A stretch of DNA of 64,000 nt, from NCBI GenBank assembly GCA_007570785.1, contig ML661885.1:39769454-39833453 (forward strand), read 5' to 3'. Of this stretch, positions 1 through 11,184 are shown in pieces. The number at the start of each line of letters is the position of its first letter. Within the stretch, counting starts at the first letter, position 1. The notes under the pieces were generated by a model. It was not told where the DNA came from. It ran no database searches and saw only the letters and a list, made by a program, of their open reading frames with translations. The stretch is from Antilocapra americana (taxonomy: Eukaryota; Chordata; Mammalia; Artiodactyla; Antilocapridae). A program made the position numbers and the translations under genes.

Positions 1-88
1 ATGAAGACTAGTAGGTTGCCAGCTTGGCACCTCATTCTCTAGCTTGACAGTGACATCTTATCTCACTGTCTTTGGATATGGTTATTTA

Positions 89-93
<5 letters not shown>

Positions 94-140
<47 letters not shown>
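94..140. repeat. (TA)n microsatellite
   Basis: An uninterrupted TA dinucleotide run of about 47 bp. Such tracts are length-variable and can extrude cruciforms. Confidence 0.97.
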
Positions 141-142
<2 letters not shown>

Positions 143-475
143 CTATATTTGGTTGTAATACATCATGCACATAGATACTGAAGAACAATCTATATATTCA
201 TCTGATTTGTTTTTTGACAACCAGTCAGGTGAAGGCAGTGTGCTAGGCTTTGTGTAATATAAGGTGATGATTAGGATTTGGCCCTTTGTCCTCTTTGAGG
301 TTCATAAAGGAAGAAGCTCTCCCTCATGGAGAGACCAATGCAGTACAAGATAGAGTATAAGGTCCAACACAAGAAATAAATCAAAATGTTTTGGAGTCAG
401 AGGATGCACAGACACATTCCTGGCTGAGAAATGAGTAGGCTTGTCTTAAATGGAGATGAGGAGATTAAGGCATGG
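141..475. other. Unassigned DNA, no gene seen
   Basis: AT-leaning sequence with no repeat I recognise and no convincing reading frame or splice pattern. Confidence 0.5.
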
Positions 476-476
476 C

Positions 477-1141
477 TTGTTGTTCAGTTGCTCAGTCATA
501 TCCAATTCTGCAACCCAGGAACTGCAGCACACCAGGCTTCCCTGTCCTTCACCATCCCCTGGAGTTTGCTCAGATCCATGTCCATTGAGTCAATGATGCT
601 ATCTAACCATCCCATCCTCTGCTGCCACCTTCTCCTTTTGCCTTCAGTCTTTCCCAGCTTCAGGGTCTTTTCTAGTGAGTCTGCTCTTTGAATCAGGTGG
701 CCAAAGTATTGGAGCTTCAGCATCAGTTCTTCCAATGAATATTTAGGGTTGATTTCCTTTAGGATTGACTGGTTTGATCTCCTTGCTGTCCAAGGGATCC
801 TCAAGAGTCTTCTTGAGCACCACATCCGAAAGCATCAATTCTTCAGCACTCAGCCTTCTTTATGGTCCAACTCTCACATCCATACATGACTACTGGAAAA
901 ACCAAAGCTTTGAAAATATGGACTCTTAACAGCAAAGGGATACCTTTTAATATGCTGTCTAGGTTTGTCATAACTTTCCTTACAAGGAGCAGGCGTCTTT
1001 TAATTTCATGGCTGCGGTCACCATCCAGTGATTTTGGAGCCCAAGAAAATAAAATCTGCCAATGCTTCAACTTTTTTCTGACCCATTTGCCATGAAGTGA
1101 TGGGACCAGATGCCATGATCTTAGTTTTTTGAATGTTGAGT
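477..1141 (-). mobile_element. BovB (RTE) LINE, 5'-truncated 3' part
   Basis: The plus strand reads as the reverse complement of the BovB 3' end. On the minus strand 496-825 still translates to the reverse-transcriptase C-terminal tail, with motifs [11 protein letters not shown] and KDREAW, and 843-1070 keeps YGCESWTIKKAE. The frames are broken between these blocks, so the copy is dead. The 3' end lies at the left, at the TTGTTGTTCAG start. Only about 0.66 kb of a roughly 3 kb element remains, as is usual for 5'-truncated LINE insertions. Confidence 0.93.
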
Positions 1142-1149
1142 CCAGGCTA

Positions 1150-1575
1150 AGCTGCTGTTACTAAGTCCAGAAAACAGAGGCTTTACCACAGTGATAGTTC
1201 CTTTCTCTCTCTGTACTTGAGGTGGCAAGCGGTTCAACCCACGTCACACTGTCCTCAGTAGGAGGCTTCGACTCGTGGGTCCATGGTGACTGCCCCAGAC
1301 TCACCATTCCCAGCCAGAAGGGAGGAAGACAGAGACCAAGACGTACCAGTCAGTCACTTTAAGGACATAACAGGAAGTTGCTTATATGGCCTCTGTTCAT
1401 ATCACTCCAGTCTGCACTCAGTCACATGACCACACCCAGCTTAAAGGGAGTCTGAGAAATGCAGTCTTTCACTGGCTGCTTCATGCCCAGCTAAGACCAT
1501 TACTTTTGAAGGAGAAAATAGATATTGGGAAGACAATTAACAATCAGCTACAAGAGAAAAAGAATTCCATATGAG
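1150..1575 (-). mobile_element. Old LTR remnant, probably MaLR/ERVL-like
   Basis: Contains the diverged block with TCACATGACCACACC, GCAGTCTTTCACTGG and GATATTGGGAAGACAATTA. This matches the 5' portion, reversed, of an old mammalian LTR family also seen at 11185-11640. The family name is not certain. Confidence 0.45.
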
Positions 1576-2595
1576 AAGAACAACTCTAAAAGAGGAGGTC
1601 GATTGATTAACTTTATCTCAGCTGTTTGGAAGTTATCAGAAACATCGATTTGGATTTAGAAGAAAAAAACTAGAACTCTTAAAGAAGGAATGGGCCATCT
1701 TGAGAGAGTTCTCCACCTCTGAAAATGGTCAAGAAAAACGGTCAGAAGAATTTACACTTAGAGGAGAATGGATGAAAGGTCAGCCTTTAAGTCTCAGTAG
1801 CTGTGTCATTATAGCCGGGATGGAAAGGAAAGTTTCCTATAAACTGTCAGAAAACTGCAACACTAGCCCCAGCGTGGGAAAAGAAGTGTGGGAGCAGTGA
1901 GAATGCACTGGAAGGAACAGATGTTAAAAGAGAATAAACAGAGCTTGGCTGTCCACGTGTGCGCCTCTCACAAGGTGGCCGGGGGCAAGGATGGACAGAT
2001 GTGGGGGGCACACTAGCTTGGCCGCCTTAGGGATGCAGAAAGGTGGGCTCCGGAAAGCCCTCGCTTTGCCTGCCAGGCATGGGTAGTGCTGTCTCTTCCC
2101 AAGCCCAGGATACAGAGCCCAGTTCTTCCTGCGTGAAACAATGATCCCAAGAAGGCATTTTTTTCATGAACATGTTTTTCTTTTCTTCCTCATTCTGTCC
2201 TAATTGTCATTTCTGTTTAAATTCAGTAAAAGCACTACCAAATTCTAAAATAATGTGCTTCGTTTTCCCCAGTCGCCCACCCCCACTCCACTCATTTCAT
2301 CAAAGTTATCTAATCTGTTTAGTTTGAAAATGCAACTATTCTCTGGATTTATATGTGCCCCGATAGGAAATGACTTGTGTAACAATAAAAAGCATTCCCT
2401 TCGGTGGACACCTGTTGTTGCTTTGTGTTCTGTCCGAGAAAGACCTCTCACATCTGCTAAGTTACCTGCATTTCCCCCAACTCAGCACAGTCCACTGGTG
2501 GCACGTCAGTATTGCAAACCAAGTGAGTCCATACCTTTGTTCTCTGTGTCTCTGTTTCTCCTCTGCAAATAAGTTCATCTGTATGGGTTTTCTTT
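1576..2595. other. Unassigned DNA, no gene seen
   Basis: About 1 kb without a recognised repeat. Frames of 60-105 codons are present at the level expected by chance, with no supporting splice sites or composition. Confidence 0.5.
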
Positions 2596-2599
2596 CTTT

Positions 2600-2893
2600 T
2601 TTTAAACAATTTTTGTTGATTGATTGATTGGCTGCGCTGGGTCTTTGTTGCTGCGTAGAGACTTTCGCGAGTTGTGGTGAGCTGGGGCTGGCCTCTAGCT
2701 GCAGAGCTCGGTTCTCACTGCAGTGGCTGCTCTCGCTGCGGAGCCCGGGCTCTAGGGCACCCAGGCGTCAGTGGTTGTGGCATGTGGGCCCAGTTGTTCT
2801 GCAGCATGTGGAATCTGCCCAGACCAGGGATCGCCCCATGGTCCCTGCACTGGCAGGCAGATTCTAAACCACTGGACCATGAGGGACAGCCTA
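2600..2893 (-). mobile_element. CHR-type tRNA SINE, long form
   Basis: Reverse complement of the artiodactyl CHR SINE. The A-rich tail appears as a T-rich run near 2600, the GC-rich body carries GGGCTCTAGGGC, and the tRNA-derived head with box B (ACCAGGGATCG) lies at the right, ending in GAGGGACAGCC. Confidence 0.85.
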
Positions 2894-2894
2894 C

Positions 2895-3110
2895 ATCATA
2901 TTTCTAGATTCTGCATAGAAGCAATATGACACAATATATGTTTTTCTCTTTCTGACTTACTTAACTCTGTATGACAGACTCTGGGTCTATCCACATCGCT
3001 GCAAATGGCTCAATTTTGTTCCTTTTTATGACAGTAATATTCCACATCTTTCTTTATCCATTCCTCTGTTGATGGGCATTTAGGTTGCTTCCATGTCCTA
3101 AACCTAATCT
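2895..3110 (-). mobile_element. L1 LINE 3' fragment
   Basis: Contains TCTGACTTACTTAACTCTG, the TATGACAGACTC block and CTCTGTTGATGGGCATTTAGG. These are the reverse complement of the region around the end of L1 ORF2 and the proximal 3' UTR. No intact frame remains. Confidence 0.8.
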
Positions 3111-3675
3111 TAACCTATACAACATGAAAAACAAAGGGATGTCTGGTGCGTAATAAGTGTTGTGTTATATTATTGTTATTATTTTGTGTTAAATAATGGA
3201 TGAGGTGAGGCCACATTATAGCAGGGCTTAAAAAATCAAGGAAAGAAATTTGACCTTAATGTGAAGAGAAGTTTATATTTGTTACTTCTAAGAAATGACT
3301 TGAGAAGAATTAAACTAAAATGATCCATGATCCCTGGGACCATCCCATAAAGATAAAAGATAAGAGCTATGGAAAGCAGGGGAGAGAAATGTCCCAAAGC
3401 TCTAGGCTAAACCAGGTTATTAAGACGCCACCAAGTTGAGCTCTGAGTTGCCCGACTGCCTCAGCTCTGAAAAAAATCAAGCCTCTGCAGGAAGCCAAGG
3501 ATTAAGTGATGAAGGATAGTGGAGTGAGAATCTGGAAACAAATCTCAAAGATGACTCAAAGAAGCCTACAAGGGCTTGGCAAGGAATAGCTGTGAGAATA
3601 AAGGAAATACAAATGTGGGAGATGACTAAAGTCACACATCTGAGCCATTAGAGTAGTCAGGTGTCTGATGCTAAA
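3111..3675. other. Unassigned AT-rich DNA
   Basis: No repeat assignment, no CpG enrichment and no gene signal. Confidence 0.5.
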
Positions 3676-4065
3676 ATGCTGTGTAACAAATGGCCCCGTA
3701 ATCTCAGTGCAATTCGACAAAAAGCATTTATCTATTGCTTACGGATGTGTAGACTGGCTGCTACTGTCTGGAATGGCTGGAACTGAATAAACTCGGCTCC
3801 AAACTGCCAGTTGGGTACAGGTCTGTTCCAAGTATCTCCTCATTCTGGGATCAGAGGCTAAGTAGGCAAATTTGTCTTGCGGCAGATGGCAGAAGTGCTG
3901 GAGACCAAGCCAAGCCATAAAAGCATGTTTAAAGTCCCTGCTCGCATTACCCCCACTAATGTCTCTGTTAACCCAGGCATGTCCTGTGGCCAAGTCCAAA
4001 AACAATGGGGCATGGAAGTAGGCCAGCTCTCCCAGGAGGCCCTGCCACATCACACAGCAGGGCCT
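3676..4065 (-). mobile_element. Old LTR remnant, MaLR/ERVL-like
   Basis: Starts with GCTGTGTAACAAATGGCCCC, the reverse of a familiar old mammalian LTR end. Later come GGCAGATGGCAGAAGTGC and CTGTGGCCAAGTCC blocks of the same family. The 164-codon minus-strand frame at 3739-4233 lies mostly within it and is not a gene. Confidence 0.5.
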
Positions 4066-4361
4066 TAGGTTGTGCCTTAGTATGGAAGGCTGGATTCTTG
4101 TTCCAGCTCCACAGCAACTGAAATACAAGTGATGCCCCAGACACGGAGATTGGGAGTGGGACGTTGGGTCTCTTAAAGCAAGACACACGTGGGGCACGAG
4201 AGCCACGTGTCTGGTGCAGAGGGGTTCTGACAACTGCCGTCAGGAGATCTGGCTTCCAGATCCATCTCTGGCGCATCCTCAGCCTTTCTCTCTTGCAGTG
4301 CTCTGCCATAGATGTTAACACTAGACCATTTTCCCCCTTGCATCTGTCATCCTTTTTCCTT

Positions 4362-4558
4362 CCCAGGTGGCACGACTGGTGAAGAACCCACCTGCCAACT
4401 CAGGAGACCTAAGAGACAGGAAGATCCCCTGGAGGAGGGCTTGGCAACCCATTCTAGTATTCTTGCCTGGAGAATTTCATAGATGGAGAGCCTGGTGGGC
4501 TTCAGTCCATAGGGTCACAAAGAGTCGGACACGACTGAAGCGACTGAGCACACACACC
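4362..4558 (+). mobile_element. Bov-tA SINE
   Basis: The tRNA-derived head (AGGTGGCACGACTGG) is followed by the Bov-A unit with TATTCTTGCCTGGAGAAT and AGTCGGACACGACTGAAGC. It ends in a short CA-rich tail. Confidence 0.93.
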
Positions 4559-5359
4559 TTGTGGGTAAGCTCCTGTTGTACAGTTACTCCAGAAGCAGCC
4601 TAGCCACTGACATTAGTGGACTGTCCATAAATACAGCTCTCAAAAACTGGCCCTGCTCCTAGATACAGAGACTAGAAAGAAGTATTCCAAGATGGTCCTC
4701 CTGGGGATGAGGCTTCAGGCTATTTTAGGTCTTTCTATATTTTCCAAAGGTTCTCCAATGAGCATATATATATTTTACAAGGTCAAGGATTTTTAAAATG
4801 ATTTTAAAAAATCTCTTGTCATTGGCTCAACTCTATTTCATTCATCCTTTACCCATGAAAGTCTACCTGAAGCATTAGCACAGGGGACCTGCCAAGCTGT
4901 GCTTCTTTGAAGGAACACACTCCTCAGCTAACACAGGGCAGTGACTATCACTCTAATATGAATTAATTTCCCAGGCATGGTTTGGGTTGTGTTTCTTTCC
5001 CCTGAATTTGATGGTAGGGGGGTGAGGGATGGGGGGTGGGGGAGTGAGTTCAGATAGGATTTTAAATTTGAATATACAAGAGCAAATTGAGTTTTCCCTC
5101 CTTTTCTTCACTTAGTTGTTGTTTTGGTTTGGGGCCTACCTAGAACCAAGTCAGTCAGGAAGCAGGCACAAGAAATCCGCCAGCTTTTGTCCCTTTGTCA
5201 GCTTTCCAAAGGTCCTCAGCCCCTCCCGCTCAAAGGGGCTTCTGACTGCAGGCAGAAGCACCGACCTGAAAAGAATATTTTTTGTGCCTGGTCTCTCCTC
5301 ACCAGGCAGACCCCCATTCTTTCTGGGCACAGGAAAGCAGATTTTGGTTTGATTGCTTT
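4559..5359. other. Unassigned DNA with a G-quadruplex-type tract
   Basis: No gene or clear repeat. Positions 5017-5042 hold four G-runs of at least three separated by 1-3 bases, a predicted G4 on the plus strand. Confidence 0.5.
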
Positions 5360-5492
5360 TAAATATTTATTTATTTGGCTGCACCGGGTCTTAGATGGGC
5401 ATGTGGGATCTAGTTCCCAGACCAGGGGTGGAACCCAGGCTCCCTGCTTTGGGAGCACAGTGTCTTAGCCACTGGACCACCAGGGAGGTCCC
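5360..5492 (-). mobile_element. CHR-type tRNA SINE, short form
   Basis: Reverse complement of a CHR element. There is an AT-rich tail at the left, GGGATCTAGTTCCCAGACCA in the middle, and the head end CCACCAGGGAGGTCCC at the right. Confidence 0.85.
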
Positions 5493-6590
5493 AGAAAGAC
5501 AGATTTTGAAGGGAGCATGGTCTCTGGGTTGGCTAACCCTGATTGAAGCTACTAAAATTACCCTTCCCTTGACCCTGCCCCTTCACATCACTATCTAGTT
5601 TCCAGATCTAGTCTCTCATTTAAAACCTCCCAGAGGACTGCCTCCTCTCCCTCAGTCCCAGGTGCTCTGCACCCTCACACGTCTGACTAATGTCTTACCC
5701 TCCCTCCAAGGATACTGCCCCATAGATCATCAACAGTCTACTGGTCAAGTCAAAGTTCAGCCCCTTGTTTTCTTTGGCCCCTTGCTTATATGTGAAATCT
5801 TCAAGTATTCATTCTTTAAACTTATATTCCTTTGGTCTCTATGAAATCATACTCTCCTGGGCTCTCTCTGACCAGTTAAATTCTTGTTTCTTCCTCTCTC
5901 AGCGTTTACTTCTTGTTCTCCTGGATGTCGCCCTCTGCCCACCCATATTCTTGCCCCCACACTCTCTCAGTGGTCTGACTCATTCCTAGTCTCAATCACG
6001 ATTCATACTCTGATAACCCCAGCCCAGAACTTTCCCCTCTGATTCATATTTCCTGGAGGTGCTGGTCTTCATGTGGCGGTCACATGGGCCTAAAACCCAT
6101 GGTGTCTAGAACTGAATTGATCTCTCCTTAGTGCTCTGTGGTTATAAGCAACAGGGAGTGATCATGACTAGCCTATGCATAGAAAAGACTCATTGGAAGC
6201 ATTGCAAGATAACTTCTAGAGTCAGAGGAGTTACTGAACAACCCAATGTCTGGAGGCAAGAACCAGGTCACTGTATAGATTCAAGTTTCCAGGGATGAAC
6301 TTGACACAGCCAGCCTAGATCATGGCTCTCTACTTCTTGGACCTGTTGTTGCAATAACTTGGGGCAAGAAATACAAAGGGGTCAGACAAGACAATAGCGA
6401 TCATGTCTCTGCCTCCCACTCCCAAATCTGCTTTCTTTTTCTGCATTCTCCATGTCAACTGGTAGTCCAGCCATCCATCCACCAACCAACTAGACTGGGA
6501 AGAAGGCCCCCTCTCCCTCCTTTGTATCACAAAGCCAATCATTCATTGCATTCTGACACTTTACCTTTTAAAGTAGTTCTCCAAACCATT
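5493..6590. other. Unassigned pyrimidine-rich DNA
   Basis: About 1.1 kb of C/T-rich sequence. Parts may be eroded L2, but I cannot support that. No gene is seen. Confidence 0.45.
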
Positions 6591-7165
6591 GCCTCCTCTC
6601 CATCGCTTGGACCTTTGACCTCCTTTGGGTCTTACTATGTCTTGCCTTGATGACAATTAAGCGTCTTGAAAAGTCTCTCTCTCTACTCCCATTCCTGTCC
6701 ATCTCAAATTTGTCCCCTGCTTAATAGCCAGAGTGATCTATCTAACACCCAGATCTGACCATGTTACTCCTCTGTCTGAACTCTTTACCTGGAAAGTAAG
6801 GTATAAGACTTGCAGTCCATGTTTTTTGATGCAAAATAAAATTCCACCAGAGCCATGGCCCTGCCTACAACTCTCCATCCACAGTCATTGCTCTGTAGTC
6901 TGTTTTTCTTTTTCTTTTAATGGCACCCCTTCTGCCCAAGCGCCCCTGTTCTCTCTTACCTCCAGCTTGACTATTAGCAGCTCTAGAACTCAGCTGAGGC
7001 CTTCCCTTCCCAAAGTCTTTCCCGACGTCTCTTGTGAGGTTGAAGTTCCCCCATCCCATTCTCCCTTCTGTCCTGAATACATCACTGTCACTATACATGA
7101 CCCAGTGTTTGATAAATATCTATCTGCATACCTCTCCCACTATCTGTAAATTCTTTAAAAGTAGG
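6590..7165 (+). mobile_element. L2 LINE 3' region
   Basis: CAGAGTGATCTATCTAACAC followed by AGATCTGACCATGTTACTCC matches the L2 consensus. Further down are the later L2 blocks up to TCTGTAAATTCTTTAAAAGTA. The 138-codon plus frame at 6733 is a chance frame inside this fossil. Confidence 0.75.
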
Positions 7166-7224
7166 GACAGGGGCGGGCAGGTGCTTTTTTGGAATGGTTG
7201 TTGATGTTGGTAAATCAAATAAAC

Positions 7225-7345
7225 TCTTTGGGTTTCAGCTTCTTCATTGCAGAAAAAGGATAACTCTACCCTTTGTTGTGTAATTAAATGAGATGATGCG
7301 AATGAAATGCCTCACCCAGTCCCTGGCACAGTATTCAACTGACAG
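7225..7345 (+). mobile_element. MIR SINE fragment
   Basis: GGTTTCAGCTTCTTCATTGC, then AATTAAATGAGATGATGCG and CCCTGGCACAGTATTCAA follow the MIR core-to-3' order. Confidence 0.7.
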
Positions 7346-7384
7346 TCACTTCCCTCATCACCATTCCTCCTCCTGCCACAAAAG

Positions 7385-7503
7385 TTTTTTGTTCTGGTTT
7401 TTTGGGGAGCCATGCTACGTGGCAAACAGGATCTTAATACCCCAGCCAGCTCTCTTACAATGGAGGCATAGCACCCTAACCACTGGGCAACCAGGGAAGT
7501 CCC
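7385..7503 (-). mobile_element. CHR-type tRNA SINE, short form
   Basis: Right end CAACCAGGGAAGTCCCC is the reversed CHR head. CAGGATCTTAATACCCCAGC is the reversed post-box-B segment. It falls between MIR and L2 fossils. Confidence 0.8.
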
Positions 7504-7539
7504 CACAATTTTAACTGAAAGGGAAAAATGTTTCAGTAT

Positions 7540-7675
7540 CCTTTGTTAGGTGTATCTCTCCCCTATTGGAGCACAAGCTCTGTGAGAAAATGGGGCCAGG
7601 TCTGTATTATTTATTGCTACATCTTTTGCATATGGCAGGTGCTTAATAAATATTTTTAGGATAAATGAATAACTG
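7540..7675 (+). mobile_element. L2 LINE 3' terminus
   Basis: ACAAGCTCTGTGAGAAAATG, GGTGCTTAATAAATATT and GGATAAATGAATA are the L2 terminal blocks in order. This may be the continuation of the 6590-7165 copy, split by the MIR and CHR insertions. Confidence 0.75.
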
Positions 7676-8664
7676 CTCTAAATGCTTATTTGACTTTTCA
7701 TTTTCACCTTCAGTGAGCATAATGTTCTTGTTTCCTTTTTCCCATCATATAAATCATCGAGTTCTGCTTATTTAGTGTCCACTGCTTCCCACTACAAACC
7801 AGCCACCACTTAAGGGAAAACAGAGGCTGAGCTCCTGGACAAGCCAGATGGCAGGCCAGTTGGGGCAGTTGCTGGCCACTCTGCCCCCTGGAGAGGATGC
7901 CCAGGGAAGGAGTTCACCCCTTTTTTCAGCTGCTGACCCCTTTTGGAGCACACAGCTCACTCGTTTACACACACTGGCTCATTTCATTCCCATCACAGTC
8001 CCAGGAGAGAGGAACTGTTTCCCTACTGTGTCGGGCAGGGGCCCAGAAGGGGAGAGATTAGCTCACTCAAGCTGAGGAATGGAGGCATGTCTAATAAAGG
8101 GATTTTATAAAAGTGCAAGCAGAGTTGAAGGAACCCTCCAAGGAATCGTGCAGTCCCTGGGGCTGGTGACAGCTGGGAGTCCTTATACCTCCTGAAGGGA
8201 AGAAAGGAGCAGCCACCTGCAGTCACCCAGGAGTGGGGGAGCTGGCAGAACAAATACCTGTCCTCACTCTTCTCCTGCAGGGGCTTCCCAGTGTGCAGAC
8301 GCAACCACGTGGTCCAGAGGGGTGAGGCTTCAGGCCATATATGAGCAGGGTAAGAAAAGTCAAGAATGACTCTGGAAAACCAAACATGGCCAGGCCAGAT
8401 GGTTACCAAGTACCAGGTGAGGGATCCCAGGAGGTCCAGCTTTTAGCTACTGGAGTTTTCCATGAGGAGCCAAGAGATGATCATGTCAGCATGCTACAAA
8501 TGAGTACCCCCCTAATGAGAAAGGAAGGCAGACCCCCTGTTTATAAACACCCACCCCCCAACCATGCTGCTCTGTGAACTAATGGGAAAGCACCTCCTAA
8601 CTTAATTCCAACAGTGTGGAGAATATTTCAGTGAATTTACCCCAGCACAAGGCCCAGCAGTGGG
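7676..8664. other. Mostly unassigned DNA
   Basis: No gene. It contains the MIR piece at 7965-8070 and a CAGG-rich stretch without splice or coding support. Confidence 0.45.
7965..8070 (-). mobile_element. MIR SINE fragment
   Basis: CTCATTTCATTCCCATCACA and the GGGGCCCAGAAGGGGAGAG segment correspond to reversed MIR. Confidence 0.5.
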
Positions 8665-8835
8665 TGAGACCCTAGACTCAGACATCAGACTGGCCAGGAT
8701 GTGAATCCCAGCTCTGTCACGGACTATGTGAATTTGGGCCTCATCTGTAAAATGGAAACTGTCATACCCGGGGAGGTGGGGTAGTTCATTAGGATGACAT
8801 GCAGTGTGCAATTTGCTTTGCAGTCATGAAACATT
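8665..8835 (+). mobile_element. MIR SINE
   Basis: GAATCCCAGCTCTGTCACGG, TCATCTGTAAAATGGAAACTG and the later GTTCATTAGGATGACATGC are MIR blocks in order. A few internal bases are deleted. Confidence 0.75.
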
Positions 8836-9079
8836 AGTGAAAACCCTATCTTGGTAACATCGATAGCTTTGTACAACTGTAATTTTTTGACCTGATGACT
8901 TACTCATTCCAACTTTCAGAATCCTTTAATGGACATTTCCACCACTGAGAAGGAGGATAATGATGCTAGATAGAGATTTATAGTTTTTTTTAACCGCTTT
9001 CCCTTAGATTAGCCAGGGAGATTATTATTAAAAACAAACAAAAAAAAAAAAAACCAGTGAGAAAGGCTACAGAAATACT

Positions 9080-9170
9080 ACTCTGCCTCTTTTAAAGATG
9101 GAGAAACTGCTACCCGGAGAGGCGAGGTGACTTATTCAAGGTCACTGAAAAGGCAGCGCCCGCTAGCCGG
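9080..9170 (-). mobile_element. MIR SINE core fragment
   Basis: AGATGGAGAAACTGCTACCC and CAAGGTCACTGAAAAGGCAG are the reversed MIR core. It borders the repeat-poor CpG-bearing block that follows. Confidence 0.65.
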
Positions 9171-9562
9171 CCTCCTAAAGGCAGACGGAAGCTGCAGCTC
9201 AGACAGAGAGGGTACCAAGTGAGCTCCCATCACCGGGCAGCCCTCCTGTGGCTGCTGGATGCTGCGTCATTGTCATTGAACAATGCGTGTTCCCCAAATG
9301 ATGATTATGTCCTTCGTTTGCAACAAAGAAGATCAGAGCCACTTCCTCCCGTAAGCCTGCGAGTGGGGGGCGTGGCGAGTGTCCGCGGTGGGGTCGGCTC
9401 ACCTCGCCCACTGCCGCTTAGGCTTTCACAGCACCCACCACCCCTCTGGCCTCTCCTGGCTGAGAGCGGTGGGTTCGCTCTCCCGGCCTTTTCAAGTGCT
9501 CTTTCTGTGGCCAGGGGAGCGAGCGGAACTGCCTCCAGGCTTCGCGTACTGGAGGTGCACGC

Positions 9563-9568
9563 TTTATA
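9563..9568 (-). promoter_or_regulatory. TATA-like box
   Basis: Minus-strand CTCTATAAAGCG is the best TATA match in the CpG-bearing block. A start site would lie about 30 bp to its left, near 9538. Confidence 0.3.
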
Positions 9569-9883
9569 GAGAGAAGCCCATCTCTGAAAGCACAGCATGC
9601 ATTAGCATCCTCTCCTTCAGAGAGAGCTATTTTTGTCTTTCGTCTTCCGAGACTGTTCCGAAGTAGGGGATGCAAGTATCAGGAGGAGAAGCAAAACGAG
9701 CTAGTGTCTCACGCTCAGAAGAGAGCGAATCACTGTCGTTTCAACAACATAACAACAACTGCGGCAGCAGTAATGGAGAACAAACTGAGTTGGAGTCGAG
9801 CTGCCCTTGGGCACAGGACAACCAGCCTGCCCAGATCTCTTTCTGTGGGATTTCTCTCCGTACACTTCACTGGAACGAGGTTC

Positions 9884-9905
9884 GTTGCCATGGTTACTAG
9901 CCAAT
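9884..9905. promoter_or_regulatory. X-box-like motif plus CCAAT box
   Basis: GTTGCCATGGTTAC differs by little from the palindromic RFX X-box. CCAAT (NF-Y type) follows after 3 bp. This is a motif match only. Confidence 0.4.
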
Positions 9906-10182
9906 CACATGATATAGCCTCACTCCCTAGAAGTGCAGAACAGCCGGCTCAGACTATGATGGGGAGAGAAGATGCCTTCCTCCCCAGCATGGTTGCTTTT
10001 CCTGAGGAAACCTGCGCAGCAGTTTCCCCGTTCTGACCTGCCCACTTAGGGGTCAGGGCCAGCTGTTCTTTGGGGCGCCAATTCACTGCTTTCCTAATGA
10101 GATCAGCAGCGCAAGTTTCCTCACACACTTTTCCTTCTGGTTTCAGGAACCCCTCTTCCCCTCTCCAGTCCCTCCCTTCTCT

Positions 10183-10184
<2 letters not shown>

Positions 10185-10227
<43 letters not shown>
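10185..10227. repeat. (AC)n microsatellite
   Basis: About 21 perfect AC units. It lies at the edge of the candidate regulatory block and is likely polymorphic and Z-DNA-prone. Confidence 0.98.
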
Positions 10228-10230
<3 letters not shown>

Positions 10231-11184
10231 GCTGTACTGAATTGCTGAGTTGATTGCGGGGTGGAGCGTGCAGCCTACACCACTTGAATAAGCTCTTTTA
10301 AAATCCGAGGATGGCATGAGTCAGGGAATTTTGAAGCTGTGATACAATCAGGACACTAATGCCTCAAGGGGGTGGAGGGAGGGAGTGTGGACTCACCCTG
10401 ATCCTAAAGGGGCCCGGCAGGGTCGGCTTTCCCAGGCCCAGTCTTGATCGGGGTTTGTGACCCTCAAGCCTCAGAGTTTTGGAACTGGGTTCGTTTTGGC
10501 CATGTCCAGTGGGGTGGAGTGGGCGAGGCCCCACAACTGTGCCTTCCAGGGAAGAGAAAGTCATGCCCTCAGAGAAAGCTCTAGAACAACAAAGCTCTTT
10601 ACCTCTGTGCTTCCCTCCTCCTTCCCCACAGAACCAGGCCAGTTAGCTCAAGTTCTGTGCTGCAGCAGCAGGCTAGAAGGGCACGTCTTTTTTCCTGACA
10701 ATTATAGATTGCCTGCTTCTTTGTATTCAGATCGTATCTCATGTTGTCAATTCCATCAGATTTTCTGGTCTGCTTTCGCCATGGCAAAAGCAAACTCTGG
10801 ATGATAGAAGCACACACAGAAGAGTCAGCAGGTAGCAAAAGCAAGGCCAGGAAGGGACTCTGCCAGAGTTGGGCAAGGTGGTGCAGAGGGCTCGCTCAGG
10901 GCCCCTGCCTCAAAGAGCTAAGTGTATTCAGGGAGAGGAGGCAAATAGCCTTTCAAAGGTACCTAACCCCCCGGGCACCATGAGACCAGGGCCAGGGCCA
11001 AGGGGACCAGAGGGTTCTAAAATGAAGGGGGGCAGGGATGTACCCTAGAGGGATGTGAAACTCTATCCCATGGGGTACAAGAAATATTAGAACTTCCATT
11101 TTTTATCTCTTTTTTGCTATATGTATTTTGGTATGTGCATTATAACATATAAAATGTTATCATGTAGGATCAGATTTGACTGAG
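10228..11184. other. Unassigned DNA
   Basis: No recognised repeat until 11185. A TGAGTCA (AP-1-type) site is at 10318-10324. Frames of up to 115 codons are unsupported. Confidence 0.5.

Larger units (their letters stand above)
9190..10060 (-). promoter_or_regulatory. Candidate promoter/enhancer block
   Basis: A repeat-free 0.87 kb interval in repeat-dense DNA. CpGs concentrate at about 9340-9560. Visible motifs are an inverted CATTGT...ACAATG pair (9268-9285), a minus-strand TATAAA (9568-9563), an X-box-like GTTGCCATGGTTAC (9884-9897) and CCAAT (9901-9905). Downstream on the minus strand, GAG|GTGAGC at 9403/9402 is a good splice donor, so a noncoding first exon of about 135 nt (roughly 9538-9403) would fit. 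The orientation is inference. It could instead be a distal enhancer or a conserved element without a transcript. No downstream exon was recognised. Confidence 0.4.
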
